Shown here piece by piece: positions 41,603-49,837 of a DNA stretch of 64,000 nucleotides. Under the pieces are notes generated by a model. It did no database searches. It was not told where the DNA came from and worked only from the letters and a program-made list of their open reading frames with translations. Position numbers and translations under genes: made by a program. Each line of letters opens with the position of its first letter. The stretch's first letter is position 1. This stretch comes from JAOPZW01 sp963789015. GTDB taxonomy: Bacteria; Actinomycetota; Thermoleophilia; Solirubrobacterales; Solirubrobacteraceae. The stretch is taken from positions 186,001-250,000 of the forward strand of contig CAWBIU010000004.1 of NCBI GenBank assembly GCA_963789015.1. The letters are read 5' to 3'.

Positions 41603-41621
41603 CGCGCGCCCCGGGCGCGCG
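41603..41621 (+). terminator. GC hairpin after the coiled-coil gene
   Basis: CGCGCGCC, loop CCG, GGCGCGCG: perfect 8-base arms starting 2 bases after the stop of the coiled-coil gene. It ends where the next promoter-like hexamer begins, separating the recG-rsmD-coaD operon from the macro-domain gene. No T-run. Confidence 0.5.
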
Positions 41622-41627
41622 TATGCT
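41622..41627 (+). promoter_or_regulatory. -10-type hexamer TATGCT for the macro-domain gene
   Basis: TATGCT overlaps the last base of the preceding hairpin region and ends 7 bases before ATG 41635, favouring that start over the ATG at 41623. Confidence 0.5.
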
Positions 41628-41634
41628 GCGGCCG

Positions 41635-42162
41635 ATGGCCGCCACCGTCGAGGTTCTCGACACCGACATCACGACCCTCGAGGTCGACGCGATCGCCAAC
41701 GCGGCGAATACGATGCTCAAGCACGGCGGCGGCGTGGCGGGCGCGATCTCGCGCGCCGGCGGCCCCGAGATCCAGAGGCAGAGCGACCGCCGCGCTCCGA
41801 TCGGCCTCGGCGACGCCGTCGAGACGACGGCCGGGGAGATGCCCGCGCGCTGGGTCATCCACGCCGCGACGATGGAGCTGGGCGGGCCGACGTCGTCCGA
41901 CGTGATCCGCCGTGCGACCGCCGCGACGCTGTGGAAGGCCGAGGAGCTCGGCGCCCACTCGCTGGCGCTCGTCGCCTTCGGGACCGGCGTGGGCGGCTTC
42001 CCGCTCGCCGACGCGGCCGACATCGAGGTCGACGAGGTTCGAAGCCACCTTCGCTCGGGCACCGGCCTGCAGCGAATCGTCTTCGCCGTCCACGGCGAGG
42101 ACGCGCGCGCGGCGTTCGCCGATGCCGTCGCCGCGGCCGGTCTGGGCACGGACGCCGCCTGA
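41635..42162 (+). CDS. Macro-domain protein (ADP-ribose binding or hydrolysis)
   Basis: 175 residues from ATG 41635, almost exactly one macro domain. Key parts are the ADP-ribose loop DAIANAANTMLKHGGGVAGA, GDAVETTAG, VIHAATMELGG and the phosphate loop GTGVGGFPL. Related proteins remove ADP-ribose from proteins or nucleic acids, or hydrolyse O-acetyl-ADP-ribose. The NAAN...GGGVAGA pattern is that of active MacroD-like enzymes. No ADP-ribosyltransferase or sirtuin gene is in the window to name its partner. It has its own promoter-like hexamer. Confidence 0.9.
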   Translation: MAATVEVLDTDITTLEVDAIANAANTMLKHGGGVAGAISRAGGPEIQRQSDRRAPIGLGDAVETTAGEMPARWVIHAATMELGGPTSSDVIRRATAATLWKAEELGAHSLALVAFGTGVGGFPLADAADIEVDEVRSHLRSGTGLQRIVFAVHGEDARAAFADAVAAAGLGTDAA

Positions 42163-42198
42163 CGCGCTGCTGACGCGACGCGCGCGATCCTTCCACCG

Positions 42199-43572
42199 AT
42201 GCGCCCGGTGCTCGTCCTGCTCGCCGCCGTCGCCGTCGTCCTCGCCGCGTGCGGGGGCGGCTCGGACGGCACGAGCTCGGCGGCGACGCGCTCGGGTCCC
42301 GCGTCGACCAGCCGCAAGGCCCAGGCGCCGGCGGGCGCGACCGATCCGTGGACGCACCTGCGCGACATCGCCATCACCGGCGCGCGCAACGGCGGCAACC
42401 GGGCGGCGGGCACCCCCGGCGGCCGAGCCACCGAGGAGCTCATCGCCGCGCGCCTGCGCGCCGCCGGCTGGAGCGTTCGCTTCGCGCCCGTGCGCTTCCC
42501 GTTCTTCTCCGAGCGCAGCACGCCCCGCGTGCGTGTCGCCGGGCGCAGCCTGCGCGCGGGCGACGACGTGCGCACGCTGGCCTACTCGCCCGGCGGCAGG
42601 GCGCGGGCGCCGGTCGTCGTCGTCGGCCGCGGGCGCGCGGACGCCGGCTGCCGGACGGGCGACTGGCGGGGCTTCGAGCGCGGGCGGATCGCCCTCGTGC
42701 GCCGCGGCGCCTGCCCGTTCGCGGTCAAGGCGCGCCGCGCCCAGGCCGCCGGCGCCGCGGCCGTCATCGTCGCCGACCCCGAGGCCACCGGCCCCGGCGG
42801 GCCGGTCCGCGGCACCCTCGGCGCGCCCGGGCTGCACGTCCCGGCCGTGGCCGTCGACGCCGACGCGGGCGCCGCGATCGCGCGCGCCCGCAGCGCGGTG
42901 GCCGTCGACGTCGACGCCGTCTCGGCCACGCGGACGGCGCGCAACGTGATCGCCGAGCTGCCCGGGACGGACGGGGCACGCGTGGTCATGGCCGGCGCGC
43001 ACCAGGACTCGGTGCCCGACGGCCCGGGCGTCAACGACAACGGCTCGGGCGTGAGCGCGCTGCTCGCGCTGGCCAACCGCCTCGCCGCCGGCCCGCGCCC
43101 GCGCGACACGGTCCGCTTCGGCTTCTGGACGGCCGAGGAGCTCGGGCTCTACGGCTCGCGCCGCTACGTGTCGGTCCTCGGCCGGCGCGAGCGCGCCCGG
43201 CTGCGCGCCTACCTGAACTTCGACATGGTCGCCTCGCCCAACGCCGTCGTCCAGACGTACGGCAGCGGCGCCGCCGAGACCGAGCTGCGGCGCGCGCTGC
43301 GGGCGACCGGGCCGCTGCCGGGGCGCGCCTCGATCTCCGGCGCCTCGGACCACGCGCCCTTCCAGGGCGCGGGCGTCCAGGTCGGCGGCGTGTTCACGGG
43401 CGCCTCCGAGCGGGTCGACCGCGCCGATGCCGAGCGCTTCGGCGCCCACGCCGGCCGGCCCGCGGACCCGTGCTACCACCGTGCCTGCGACCGCCTGGGC
43501 AACGCCGACCGCGCGACGCTGTCGCGGATCACCGACGCGATCGGCGTCGCGATCGGCCGCCTGGCCGGCTAG
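42199..43572 (+). CDS. Lipoprotein aminopeptidase, M28 family with PA domain
   Basis: 457 residues. A lipoprotein signal ends in VVLAACGGG, so the mature protein is anchored by a lipidated Cys outside the membrane. A PA domain insert (about 100-235, FERGRIALVRRGACPFAVKA) precedes the M28 zinc peptidase domain. Zinc and catalytic residues lie in AGAHQDSV, GVNDNGSGV, TAEELGLYG, YLNFDMV and the late CYHRACD. It should release N-terminal residues from peptides at the cell surface. Its last bases overlap the convergent antiporter gene by 4. Confidence 0.9.
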   Translation: MRPVLVLLAAVAVVLAACGGGSDGTSSAATRSGPASTSRKAQAPAGATDPWTHLRDIAITGARNGGNRAAGTPGGRATEELIAARLRAAGWSVRFAPVRFPFFSERSTPRVRVAGRSLRAGDDVRTLAYSPGGRARAPVVVVGRGRADAGCRTGDWRGFERGRIALVRRGACPFAVKARRAQAAGAAAVIVADPEATGPGGPVRGTLGAPGLHVPAVAVDADAGAAIARARSAVAVDVDAVSATRTARNVIAELPGTDGARVVMAGAHQDSVPDGPGVNDNGSGVSALLALANRLAAGPRPRDTVRFGFWTAEELGLYGSRRYVSVLGRRERARLRAYLNFDMVASPNAVVQTYGSGAAETELRRALRATGPLPGRASISGASDHAPFQGAGVQVGGVFTGASERVDRADAERFGAHAGRPADPCYHRACDRLGNADRATLSRITDAIGVAIGRLAG

Positions 43573-44771
43573 GGAGGTCCCGGTGCCGCCGCGAGCGCGC
43601 GGCGCAGCAGCGGCGGCACGAGGATCGTGGTCAGGACGGACATCCCGACGATGACCGCGAACAGCTCGTCGCCGATGACGCCGGCCGCCGCGCCGATCCC
43701 GGCGACGATGATGCCGACCTCGCCGCGGGGGATCATGCCGAGGGCGACGACCTTCGCGTCGTGGGCGGGCAGCCCCCGCGCGCCGAGGCGCGCACCCACG
43801 TACTTCGTGACGATCGCGAGGACCGTGATTGCGGCGAGGAGCGCAAGCGTGCCCGCGTCGGTGAACTGCTCGAGGTGGACCTCGGTGCCGATGAAGGCGA
43901 AGAAGAAGGGCGGGAAGAAGGCGTAGAGCGGCGCGACCTCGTCCTCGATCGGGTGCTGCTCCTTCGTCTCGGCGACGATCATCCCGGCGAGGAACGCGCC
44001 GATGATCGCGGCCAGCCCGATCTGGGCGGCCAGGGCCGCGAGGCCGAGGCAGAGGATCACGGCGGGCAGCAGCGGCGACTCCGAGAAGCGCGGCGCGTGC
44101 AGCAGCCTGGGGCGTCGCGCCATCAGCCGCGTCCCGCCGAGGGCGAAGAACGCGACGAAGGCGAGCGCGAGCGCAACCGTGGCCAGCACGGCGGCAACGT
44201 CGACGCCGTCGTCCTCGCCGAGGCCGACCGCGACGGCGAGCAGCAGCATGGCGAGGATGTCGTCGATCACCGCGGCGCCGAGGATCGTCCGGGCCGCGAG
44301 GCTGCCGAGCGCGCCGAGCTCGATGAGCACGGCCGACGTGATGCCGACGCTCGTGGCCACCAGCGCCACGCCGACGAACACAGCGGTGGCCGAATCCTCG
44401 CCGGTGGCGAGCGCGAAGGCGACGCCGCCCGCGAACGGCAACGCGACGCCCAGGGCGCCGACGACGAGCGAGGAGCGGCCGACCTCGAGCATCTCCGACA
44501 GCCGCGTCTCGAGGCCGACCCAGAAGAGCAGGAACACGACGCCCAGCTCCGCGAACACCTCGAGCACCTCGCCGGGCGCCACGAGGCCGAGGACCGAGGG
44601 CCCGACGACGACCCCGGCGAGGATCTCGCCGACGATGCCCGGCTGCCGGATGCGCTTGAACAGCTCGTCGCCGAGCTTGGCCGCCAGCAGCACGATGAAC
44701 AGGTCCGTGAGGACATCGGCGATGTCGGAGGCGGCGGCGAGCGGGACCACGGTGGTCACGGCGTCCTCCAT
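43569..44771 (-). CDS. Cation:proton antiporter, CPA2 family
   Basis: 400 residues with about 12 membrane helices. The ion-binding Asp pair is seen as AVIDDILAML in the fifth-sixth helix region, and the start region FIVLLAAKLGDELFKRIRQP and GIVGEILAGVVVGP is typical of KefB/NapA-type exchangers. No C-terminal TrkA-N regulatory domain is present, so it is the short, unregulated form. It exchanges Na+ or K+ for protons. It lies 27 bases downstream of the acylphosphatase on the same strand and may be co-transcribed. Confidence 0.9.
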   Translation of the reverse strand: MEDAVTTVVPLAAASDIADVLTDLFIVLLAAKLGDELFKRIRQPGIVGEILAGVVVGPSVLGLVAPGEVLEVFAELGVVFLLFWVGLETRLSEMLEVGRSSLVVGALGVALPFAGGVAFALATGEDSATAVFVGVALVATSVGITSAVLIELGALGSLAARTILGAAVIDDILAMLLLAVAVGLGEDDGVDVAAVLATVALALAFVAFFALGGTRLMARRPRLLHAPRFSESPLLPAVILCLGLAALAAQIGLAAIIGAFLAGMIVAETKEQHPIEDEVAPLYAFFPPFFFAFIGTEVHLEQFTDAGTLALLAAITVLAIVTKYVGARLGARGLPAHDAKVVALGMIPRGEVGIIVAGIGAAAGVIGDELFAVIVGMSVLTTILVPPLLRRALAAAPGPP

Positions 44772-44798
44772 CCTTCCAGCGCCGGGCGCGGCCGCCGC

Positions 44799-45074
44799 TC
44801 AGCGGATCTCGAAGCCGTCGAGGCCCTCGACCTCGGCGTCCTGCACGTCGGCGCGCTGCACCTCGGCGTGGCGCGGCCCCTCGCGCGCGAACGCGACCAT
44901 CGACTCGACGGCCTCCGCGTCGCCCTCGAAGTGCGCCTCGACGGCGCCGTCGGCGCGGTTGGTGACCCAGCCCGCTACGCCACGCGACCGGGCCTTGCGC
45001 TGCGTCGAGTCGCGGAAGAAGACGCCCTGCACCGCGCCGTGGACGACGACGCGGCGGGCGACCGGCCCGCTCAT
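44799..45074 (-). CDS. acyP: Acylphosphatase
   Basis: 91 residues, normal for the family. The phosphate-cradle signature VVHGAVQGVFFRDSTQ carries the catalytic Arg, and GWVTNRADGAVEAHFEGD carries the catalytic Asn. It hydrolyses acyl phosphates such as acetyl or carbamoyl phosphate. Its ATG overlaps the stop of the upstream nuclease-like gene (ATGA), so the two are translationally coupled, an unexpected pairing. Confidence 0.93.
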   Translation of the reverse strand: MSGPVARRVVVHGAVQGVFFRDSTQRKARSRGVAGWVTNRADGAVEAHFEGDAEAVESMVAFAREGPRHAEVQRADVQDAEVEGLDGFEIR

Positions 45075-46360
45075 CCGTCGTCGGCCTCGGCGGCGCCGAG
45101 GATCGCGTCGATCTCCTGGAGGTGGCCGCGGACGCCGGCGGCCATCGTGTCGAGGATCGTGCGCGCGTGCTCGATCGCGCTCGTGGCGCCCGTGAGCTGC
45201 GACTTGACGCGCCGCACGTCCTCCATCGCCTGCACCGCCCGCTCGACCTCGGCGCGCAGCGCGTCGGTGTCGAGCCCCGCCGACTCGCCGCGGCGCATGA
45301 GCACGCGGGCGCGGGCGAGCCCGTAGGCGACCTCGAGGGCGAGCGGCTCGTCGTCGGGGTCGTAGGTGACGAACAGCTTGTCGCCGTTGACCTCGCGCAG
45401 CGGCCACGTCCTCGCGGGCAGCCGGTCGGGCGGCACGACGAGCACGGCGTAGTCGGCGTCGCGCCCCGCGCGCGACTCGTCCAGGTAGCTCAGCGCCTCG
45501 TTGCGCGACAGGCTCTTCTTGTCCTTGGCCTCGAAGACGAGCCGCCCGCGCGCGGGGCCGCCGCACGCGTCGATGGCCACGAGGACGTCGCCCTTCTTGC
45601 CGGCCGCGCCGGGCGCGTCGCCGATCGCGTCGCACGTGTCGCCGCGCATCATGGCCATGCCCTCGAGCGCCTCATACACGGCCTCCTCGAAGGTGCGCCC
45701 CTTGGCCGTGCCGCGCTCGCGCTCGGCCTCGAGCTCCTCGATCTTCTCGCGCTCGCCCTGCAGGCGCACGAGCTCCTCGCGCAGGCCGCCGAGCTTCTCG
45801 TCCATCGCGCGCAGCTGCTCGGCCTGGCGCTGGGCGCTGTCGCGCATCGCGCCGACGGCCATCCGCTGGAAGGTGGCCAGCGGGTTGGCGTCGGAGTCCG
45901 ATGAGAACTGGCGCTGAAGGTCCTCGCGCATCTTCACGGCGATCTCGCCGACGGCGGTGCGGACCTTGTGCTGCACCGCCTCCGAGCTCTCGTCGCCGAA
46001 GTGGCGCGCGAGCACGCGGGTGACGTGGCCGTGCTCGGCGCCGAAGGCCTCGTCGACCTTCGCGTCCAGGCGCTCGGCCACGAGGCGCGCGCGCTCCACG
46101 AACTCGACGTCGAGCTCGCGCGCCACGCGCTCGAACTCGGCCCGCACGAACTCGGCCTGGGTGCTCGCCTGCTCGCGGTCGAGCACGCGGGCGCCGATCC
46201 CGATCGCGTCGCGGACCAGGCGCGTGGGGTCCGCGCCGGCGTCGATACGCTGCGCGACGAGCCGGGCCACGCTCTCGTCCTCGACGACGAGCCGCTCGAC
46301 GTACAGGGTGTCGTCGACGACCCGGACGTACGAGATGGGCAGGGGAATGGCGGCTTCCAT
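45071..46360 (-). CDS. Coiled-coil protein with PD-(D/E)XK nuclease-like domain (DUF2130/RmuC-like)
   Basis: 429 residues. The N-terminal half is a long charged coiled coil (about residues 60-225). A compact domain follows, with GRTFEEAVYEALEGMA (helix with Glu), KKGDVLVAI (Asp) and LVFEAKDKKSLSRNEAL (Glu-Ala-Lys), the order of a PD-(D/E)XK nuclease core, about residues 228-345. A final helical region ends the protein. Relatives I know, DUF2130 and RmuC, are thought to act on DNA in recombination or restriction, but their roles are weakly defined. ATG 46360 was chosen because a minus-strand TAGTGT precedes it; the frame open further upstream is antisense to the peptidase gene. Confidence 0.75.
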   Translation of the reverse strand: MEAAIPLPISYVRVVDDTLYVERLVVEDESVARLVAQRIDAGADPTRLVRDAIGIGARVLDREQASTQAEFVRAEFERVARELDVEFVERARLVAERLDAKVDEAFGAEHGHVTRVLARHFGDESSEAVQHKVRTAVGEIAVKMREDLQRQFSSDSDANPLATFQRMAVGAMRDSAQRQAEQLRAMDEKLGGLREELVRLQGEREKIEELEAERERGTAKGRTFEEAVYEALEGMAMMRGDTCDAIGDAPGAAGKKGDVLVAIDACGGPARGRLVFEAKDKKSLSRNEALSYLDESRAGRDADYAVLVVPPDRLPARTWPLREVNGDKLFVTYDPDDEPLALEVAYGLARARVLMRRGESAGLDTDALRAEVERAVQAMEDVRRVKSQLTGATSAIEHARTILDTMAAGVRGHLQEIDAILGAAEADDG

Positions 46361-46374
46361 GGCCAACCGGTCGC

Positions 46375-46380
46375 ACACTA
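46375..46380 (-). promoter_or_regulatory. -10-type hexamer TAGTGT for the nuclease-like gene
   Basis: Minus-strand TAGTGT ends 14 bases before the ATG at 46360, slightly farther than the leaderless cases. Confidence 0.35.
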
Positions 46381-46453
46381 GCCCTCGCATCTGACGGAAA
46401 GCCGCCGCATCTGCGTGATTCGCGCGTCCCGTTGCGCGATCCTCGCGGCGTCC

Positions 46454-46469
46454 CTGCGGGATCCCGCAG
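46454..46469. promoter_or_regulatory. Perfect 16-base palindrome in a divergent intergenic region
   Basis: CTGCGGGATCCCGCAG is fully self-complementary. It lies between the nuclease-like gene and the secreted metallopeptidase, in the AT-richest part of that interval and about 40 bases before a TAATGT hexamer (46508-46513). This placement suits a repressor or activator site. No regulator gene is adjacent. Confidence 0.45.
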
Positions 46470-46507
46470 AATACGAAAATCCTGCACCGCAGCCGCGATC
46501 TCTGAGG

Positions 46508-46513
46508 TAATGT
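46508..46513 (+). promoter_or_regulatory. -10-type hexamer TAATGT upstream of the metallopeptidase
   Basis: TAATGT is followed by AGGAGG (46524-46529) and a run of G (46537-46542). These fit a start at TTG 46544 or a longer leader to ATG 46604. Confidence 0.35.
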
Positions 46514-46603
46514 CGCCCGCGGCAGGAGGCCGACGCGGGGGGTTTGGATGGACCGTGGCGGCACCTTCCGACCCGTCGCCGTCCCCCAACCGTTCCCCTC
46601 TAT

Positions 46604-49600
46604 ATGGCTCCTGCGCATCGCCGCCGCCTCACGGCGGCTGTCGTCATCGGTCTCGCCCTCATCGCGCTCCCCAGCGCCGCGCCCGCGGTGGCACCGCCGC
46701 CGGCCGGTCCGGCGGTCCCGTCGCGGACGGGACCGCTCCCGTACCTCGACGTGCGCGAGGCGGCGGTCGACCGCGCCACGCGCCCGAACGCGACGCCGCC
46801 GCGGCGCCTGGCCGCCGGCGCCCGCGCCGCGCGCAAGGCGCTCGTGCGCTCGCTCGGGCCTGAGGCCGTGCTCGACGCCGATCCGATCACGGCGACCCCG
46901 CGCGTGCTCGGGCGGACGGACGGGACGCTGACCGGCCCGCGGGCGGGCGACCCCGCCGACGTCGCGCTGGACTACGTGCGTGCCCGCGCCGGCGCGCTGG
47001 GCCTGAGCGCCGCCGACCTCTCGACCCTCCAGCTCGCGGACCGCCGCACCTCGCGCGGCATCACCCACCTGCGCTGGAACCAGGTCGTGCGCGGGATCCC
47101 CGCCTACGACAACGACCTGCGCGTCAACGTGGACTCCGACGGCCGCGTGATCAACGTGCTCGGCACGCCGCGCCACGCCCTCTCCGTCCGCTCCGCCCGC
47201 CCGGCGCTGAGCGCCTCGCAGGCGCTGGCCGCGCTGCAGCGCGACGTCGGCGTGCGCCGCGACGTGCGCGTCACCTCCTCCTCGGCCGGCGCGCGGCGCA
47301 CGACCCGCTTCAGCAGCGGCGACCGCGCCCGGCTCGTGCTCTTCGGCGACGTGCGTGCGGTGCGCCTGGCCTGGCATCTCACCTACGACGCCGGCCCGAC
47401 GGAGTGGTACGACGCCGTCGTCGACGCGACCACCGGCCGCGTCCTGCGCCGCGCCAACCTGGTCAAGGCGATCGACGCGAGCGTCTTCGACAACCACCCG
47501 GGCGCCGAGCGCGGAGGGCGCCAGCGGACCGTCAGCCTCGATCCCTATCTGAGCGAGACGACGCGCCTGCTCGGCCCGTACGCGCACACCTGGTCGGACG
47601 TCAACGACGCCTCGGCCACAGCCGGCGCCGAGGCCCCGAGCACGACCGAGGAGGTCGAGCCCGGCGCGGTCGCCTTCACCGACTTCACGGCCGAGAACGC
47701 GCTCGGCGCCTGCCTGGCCGGCGCGCTGTGCTCGTGGAACCGCACCGTCGTCAACTCGTGGCAGGCCAACCGCCGCCAGAACGCGATCCAGGTGCACTGG
47801 TACGTCAGCCGCTTCCACGACCACCTCGCCGCGCCGCCGATCAACTTCACCGTCACCGACGGCAACTTCGAGGGCGAGGACCGCGTGCTCGCCCAGACCG
47901 ACGACGGCGCCACCACCGCCGGCGGCCTGCCGAACGCCGCGCACGTCAACAACGCGAACTTCGCCACGCCGCCCGACGGGCAGTCGCCGCGCATGCAGAT
48001 GTACCTGTTCATGCACGACGGTCGCCTGACCGCCAGCGGCGCGCAGCGCTCGCCCTTCCGCGACGTCAACGGCGGCGACGACGCCTCGGTCGTCTACCAC
48101 GAGTACACGCACGGCCTGTCGTCGCGCCTGATCACCGACGCCGACGGCGCCGCCGCGCTCAACTCGCCGCAGGCCTCCGCCATGGGCGAGGGCTGGAGCG
48201 ACTGGTACGCCAAGGACCTCGTCGTCGCCGAGGGCCTGCAGGCCGACACCGAGGCGCCCGGCGAGATCGACATGGGCGGCTACGTCGACGCCGTCCCGCA
48301 CCAGATCCGCACCGAGGGCATGGACTGCCCGGTCGGCAGCGCCGCCCCGGCCTGCCCGGGCGCCGTCGCCCCGCGCGGCGGCAGCGCCGGCGCCGGCGGC
48401 TACACGTTCGGCGACTTCGCCAAGATCCGCGCGATCGGCGCCGAGGAGCACGCCGACGGCGAGATCTGGGGCCAGACGCTGTGGGACCTGCGCGGCGCGC
48501 TCGGCTCGGCCGCCGCCCAGGCGGTCGTCACCGAGGGCATGCGGCTGTCGCCGCCCGAGCCTTCCTTCCTCGACGCCCGCAACGCGATCCTGCAGGCCGA
48601 CCAGGCGCTGTTCGGGGGCCTGCACACCGCGTCGATCTGGAGCGTCTTCGCCAAGCGCGGCATGGGCTTCTTCGCCGGGACCGAGGACTCCTCGGACGTC
48701 GCGCCGGTCGAGAGCTTCTCCGAGCCGCCCGCCGCCGACGCGCCGACGGGCACGATCGCCGGCCGCGTGACCGACAGCGAGACGGGCCGCGGCCTGGAGG
48801 GCATCGTCGTCGGCGTCGGCGGGCTGAGCACCGCGCCGTCGTCCTACGCCGCGACGACGGCGGCCGACGGCTCGTACACGATCGGCCCGGTGGCCGCCGG
48901 CACGTACCCCGTGCTGACCTTCCGTGGCGGCGCCGGCTATGACCGCGTGAGCGAGCGCGCCGTCACCGTCGAAGCGGGCGCCACGCGCACGCTCGACGTC
49001 TCGCTGCGGCGCAACTGGTCGGCCGCGGCCGGCGGTGCGACCGTGAGCGCGACGAACGACGACACGTCGGGCCCGTTCGGCTGCGGCGTCGCCGAGGCCA
49101 TCGACGGCTCGCCCGGCACCGGCTGGTCGGCCTTCGTGCCCACCACCGCCGGCGCGTTCGGGATCCTCAACCCGCATCGCGGCGAGTCGCCGACGATGAC
49201 CATCGCGCTGCCCGAGCCCGTCGACATCACGAACTTCGGGATCGACCCGTCGGCCACCTGCGGCGACGACGGCAGCTCGTCCACCGGCCAGATCCGGGTC
49301 GAGGCGTCGGCGGACGGGACGGACTTCACGACCGTCCTCGAGCACACGTTCACCGCCGCCGACCGCGGCCGGACGAACGTCGTCGCGCCGACGGCGCGGG
49401 CGATCCAGGTCCGCTTCGTGCGCATCACGCTGCTCTCCAACCAGCTCGCCGCCGGCGCGATCGGGTCGGGGACGAACTTCGTCGACCTCACCGAGTTCGC
49501 GGTCTATGGCGCGCCGCTGATCACCGAGCCGCCGCCCACCGAGGAGCCGCCGCCGGGCGAGACGCCGCCGACGGATCCGACGCCGCCGGCCGACACGCCG

Positions 49601-49807
49601 CCCGCCGAGACGCCGCCGGCCGACACACCGCCGGCGGACGCGCCGCCGGCGGACCCGGCGCCGCCGGCCGACACTCCGCCCGCGGACACGCCGCCGGCCG
49701 ACACACCGCCGGCCGAGACGCCGGCGGACCCGCCGCCGGCCGAGACGCCGTCCGCCGACCCGGCCCCGGCCGACCCGCCCGCCGCGGACCCCGCGCCGAC
49801 CGGCTGA
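46604..49807 (+). CDS. Secreted fungalysin-type (M36) zinc metallopeptidase
   Basis: 1067 residues from ATG 46604, which gives a clean signal peptide (PAHRRRLTAAVVIGLALIAL then PSAAPAVA); an in-frame TTG at 46544 would add 20 residues. A propeptide with FTP/PepSY-like segments runs to about 300. The M36 catalytic domain has VVYHEYTHGLSSRL (HExxH at His499) and AMGEGWSDWYA (zinc Glu529). Then come a carboxypeptidase-regulatory-like beta domain (about 715-800), a discoidin-like domain (about 805-970) and a Pro-rich tail of PPAD(T/P)-type repeats (about 975-1067). It should be exported, self-activated, and held in or on the wall by the tail. Divergent from the nuclease-like gene. Confidence 0.9.
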   Translation: MAPAHRRRLTAAVVIGLALIALPSAAPAVAPPPAGPAVPSRTGPLPYLDVREAAVDRATRPNATPPRRLAAGARAARKALVRSLGPEAVLDADPITATPRVLGRTDGTLTGPRAGDPADVALDYVRARAGALGLSAADLSTLQLADRRTSRGITHLRWNQVVRGIPAYDNDLRVNVDSDGRVINVLGTPRHALSVRSARPALSASQALAALQRDVGVRRDVRVTSSSAGARRTTRFSSGDRARLVLFGDVRAVRLAWHLTYDAGPTEWYDAVVDATTGRVLRRANLVKAIDASVFDNHPGAERGGRQRTVSLDPYLSETTRLLGPYAHTWSDVNDASATAGAEAPSTTEEVEPGAVAFTDFTAENALGACLAGALCSWNRTVVNSWQANRRQNAIQVHWYVSRFHDHLAAPPINFTVTDGNFEGEDRVLAQTDDGATTAGGLPNAAHVNNANFATPPDGQSPRMQMYLFMHDGRLTASGAQRSPFRDVNGGDDASVVYHEYTHGLSSRLITDADGAAALNSPQASAMGEGWSDWYAKDLVVAEGLQADTEAPGEIDMGGYVDAVPHQIRTEGMDCPVGSAAPACPGAVAPRGGSAGAGGYTFGDFAKIRAIGAEEHADGEIWGQTLWDLRGALGSAAAQAVVTEGMRLSPPEPSFLDARNAILQADQALFGGLHTASIWSVFAKRGMGFFAGTEDSSDVAPVESFSEPPAADAPTGTIAGRVTDSETGRGLEGIVVGVGGLSTAPSSYAATTAADGSYTIGPVAAGTYPVLTFRGGAGYDRVSERAVTVEAGATRTLDVSLRRNWSAAAGGATVSATNDDTSGPFGCGVAEAIDGSPGTGWSAFVPTTAGAFGILNPHRGESPTMTIALPEPVDITNFGIDPSATCGDDGSSSTGQIRVEASADGTDFTTVLEHTFTAADRGRTNVVAPTARAIQVRFVRITLLSNQLAAGAIGSGTNFVDLTEFAVYGAPLITEPPPTEEPPPGETPPTDPTPPADTPPAETPPADTPPADAPPADPAPPADTPPADTPPADTPPAETPADPPPAETPSADPAPADPPAADPAPTG
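49530..49806 (+). repeat. Pro-rich tandem repeat coding for the metallopeptidase tail
   Basis: Imperfect tandem units of about 15 bases encode TPPAD/TPPAE/APPAD-type pentapeptides, around fifteen copies. The codons (gacacgccgccggcc type) are nearly identical, so copy number could vary by slippage. Such tails usually act as flexible wall-spanning linkers. Confidence 0.7.
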
Positions 49808-49824
49808 GCGTGCGCGCGGCCCCG

Positions 49825-49830
49825 TAGCCT
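49825..49830 (+). promoter_or_regulatory. -10-type hexamer TAGCCT for the hypothetical gene
   Basis: TAGCCT ends 7 bases before ATG 49838. It is identical in sequence and spacing to the motif before the acyl-CoA synthetase (50769) and plsX (58065). Confidence 0.55.
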
Positions 49831-49837
49831 GGGGCCC

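Noticed and set aside
46548..46931. A 127-codon plus-strand frame starting at ATG 46548 with a nearby AGGAGG
   Set aside because: It overlaps the metallopeptidase start region in another frame, has Arg/Ser-rich composition and no signal or domain.
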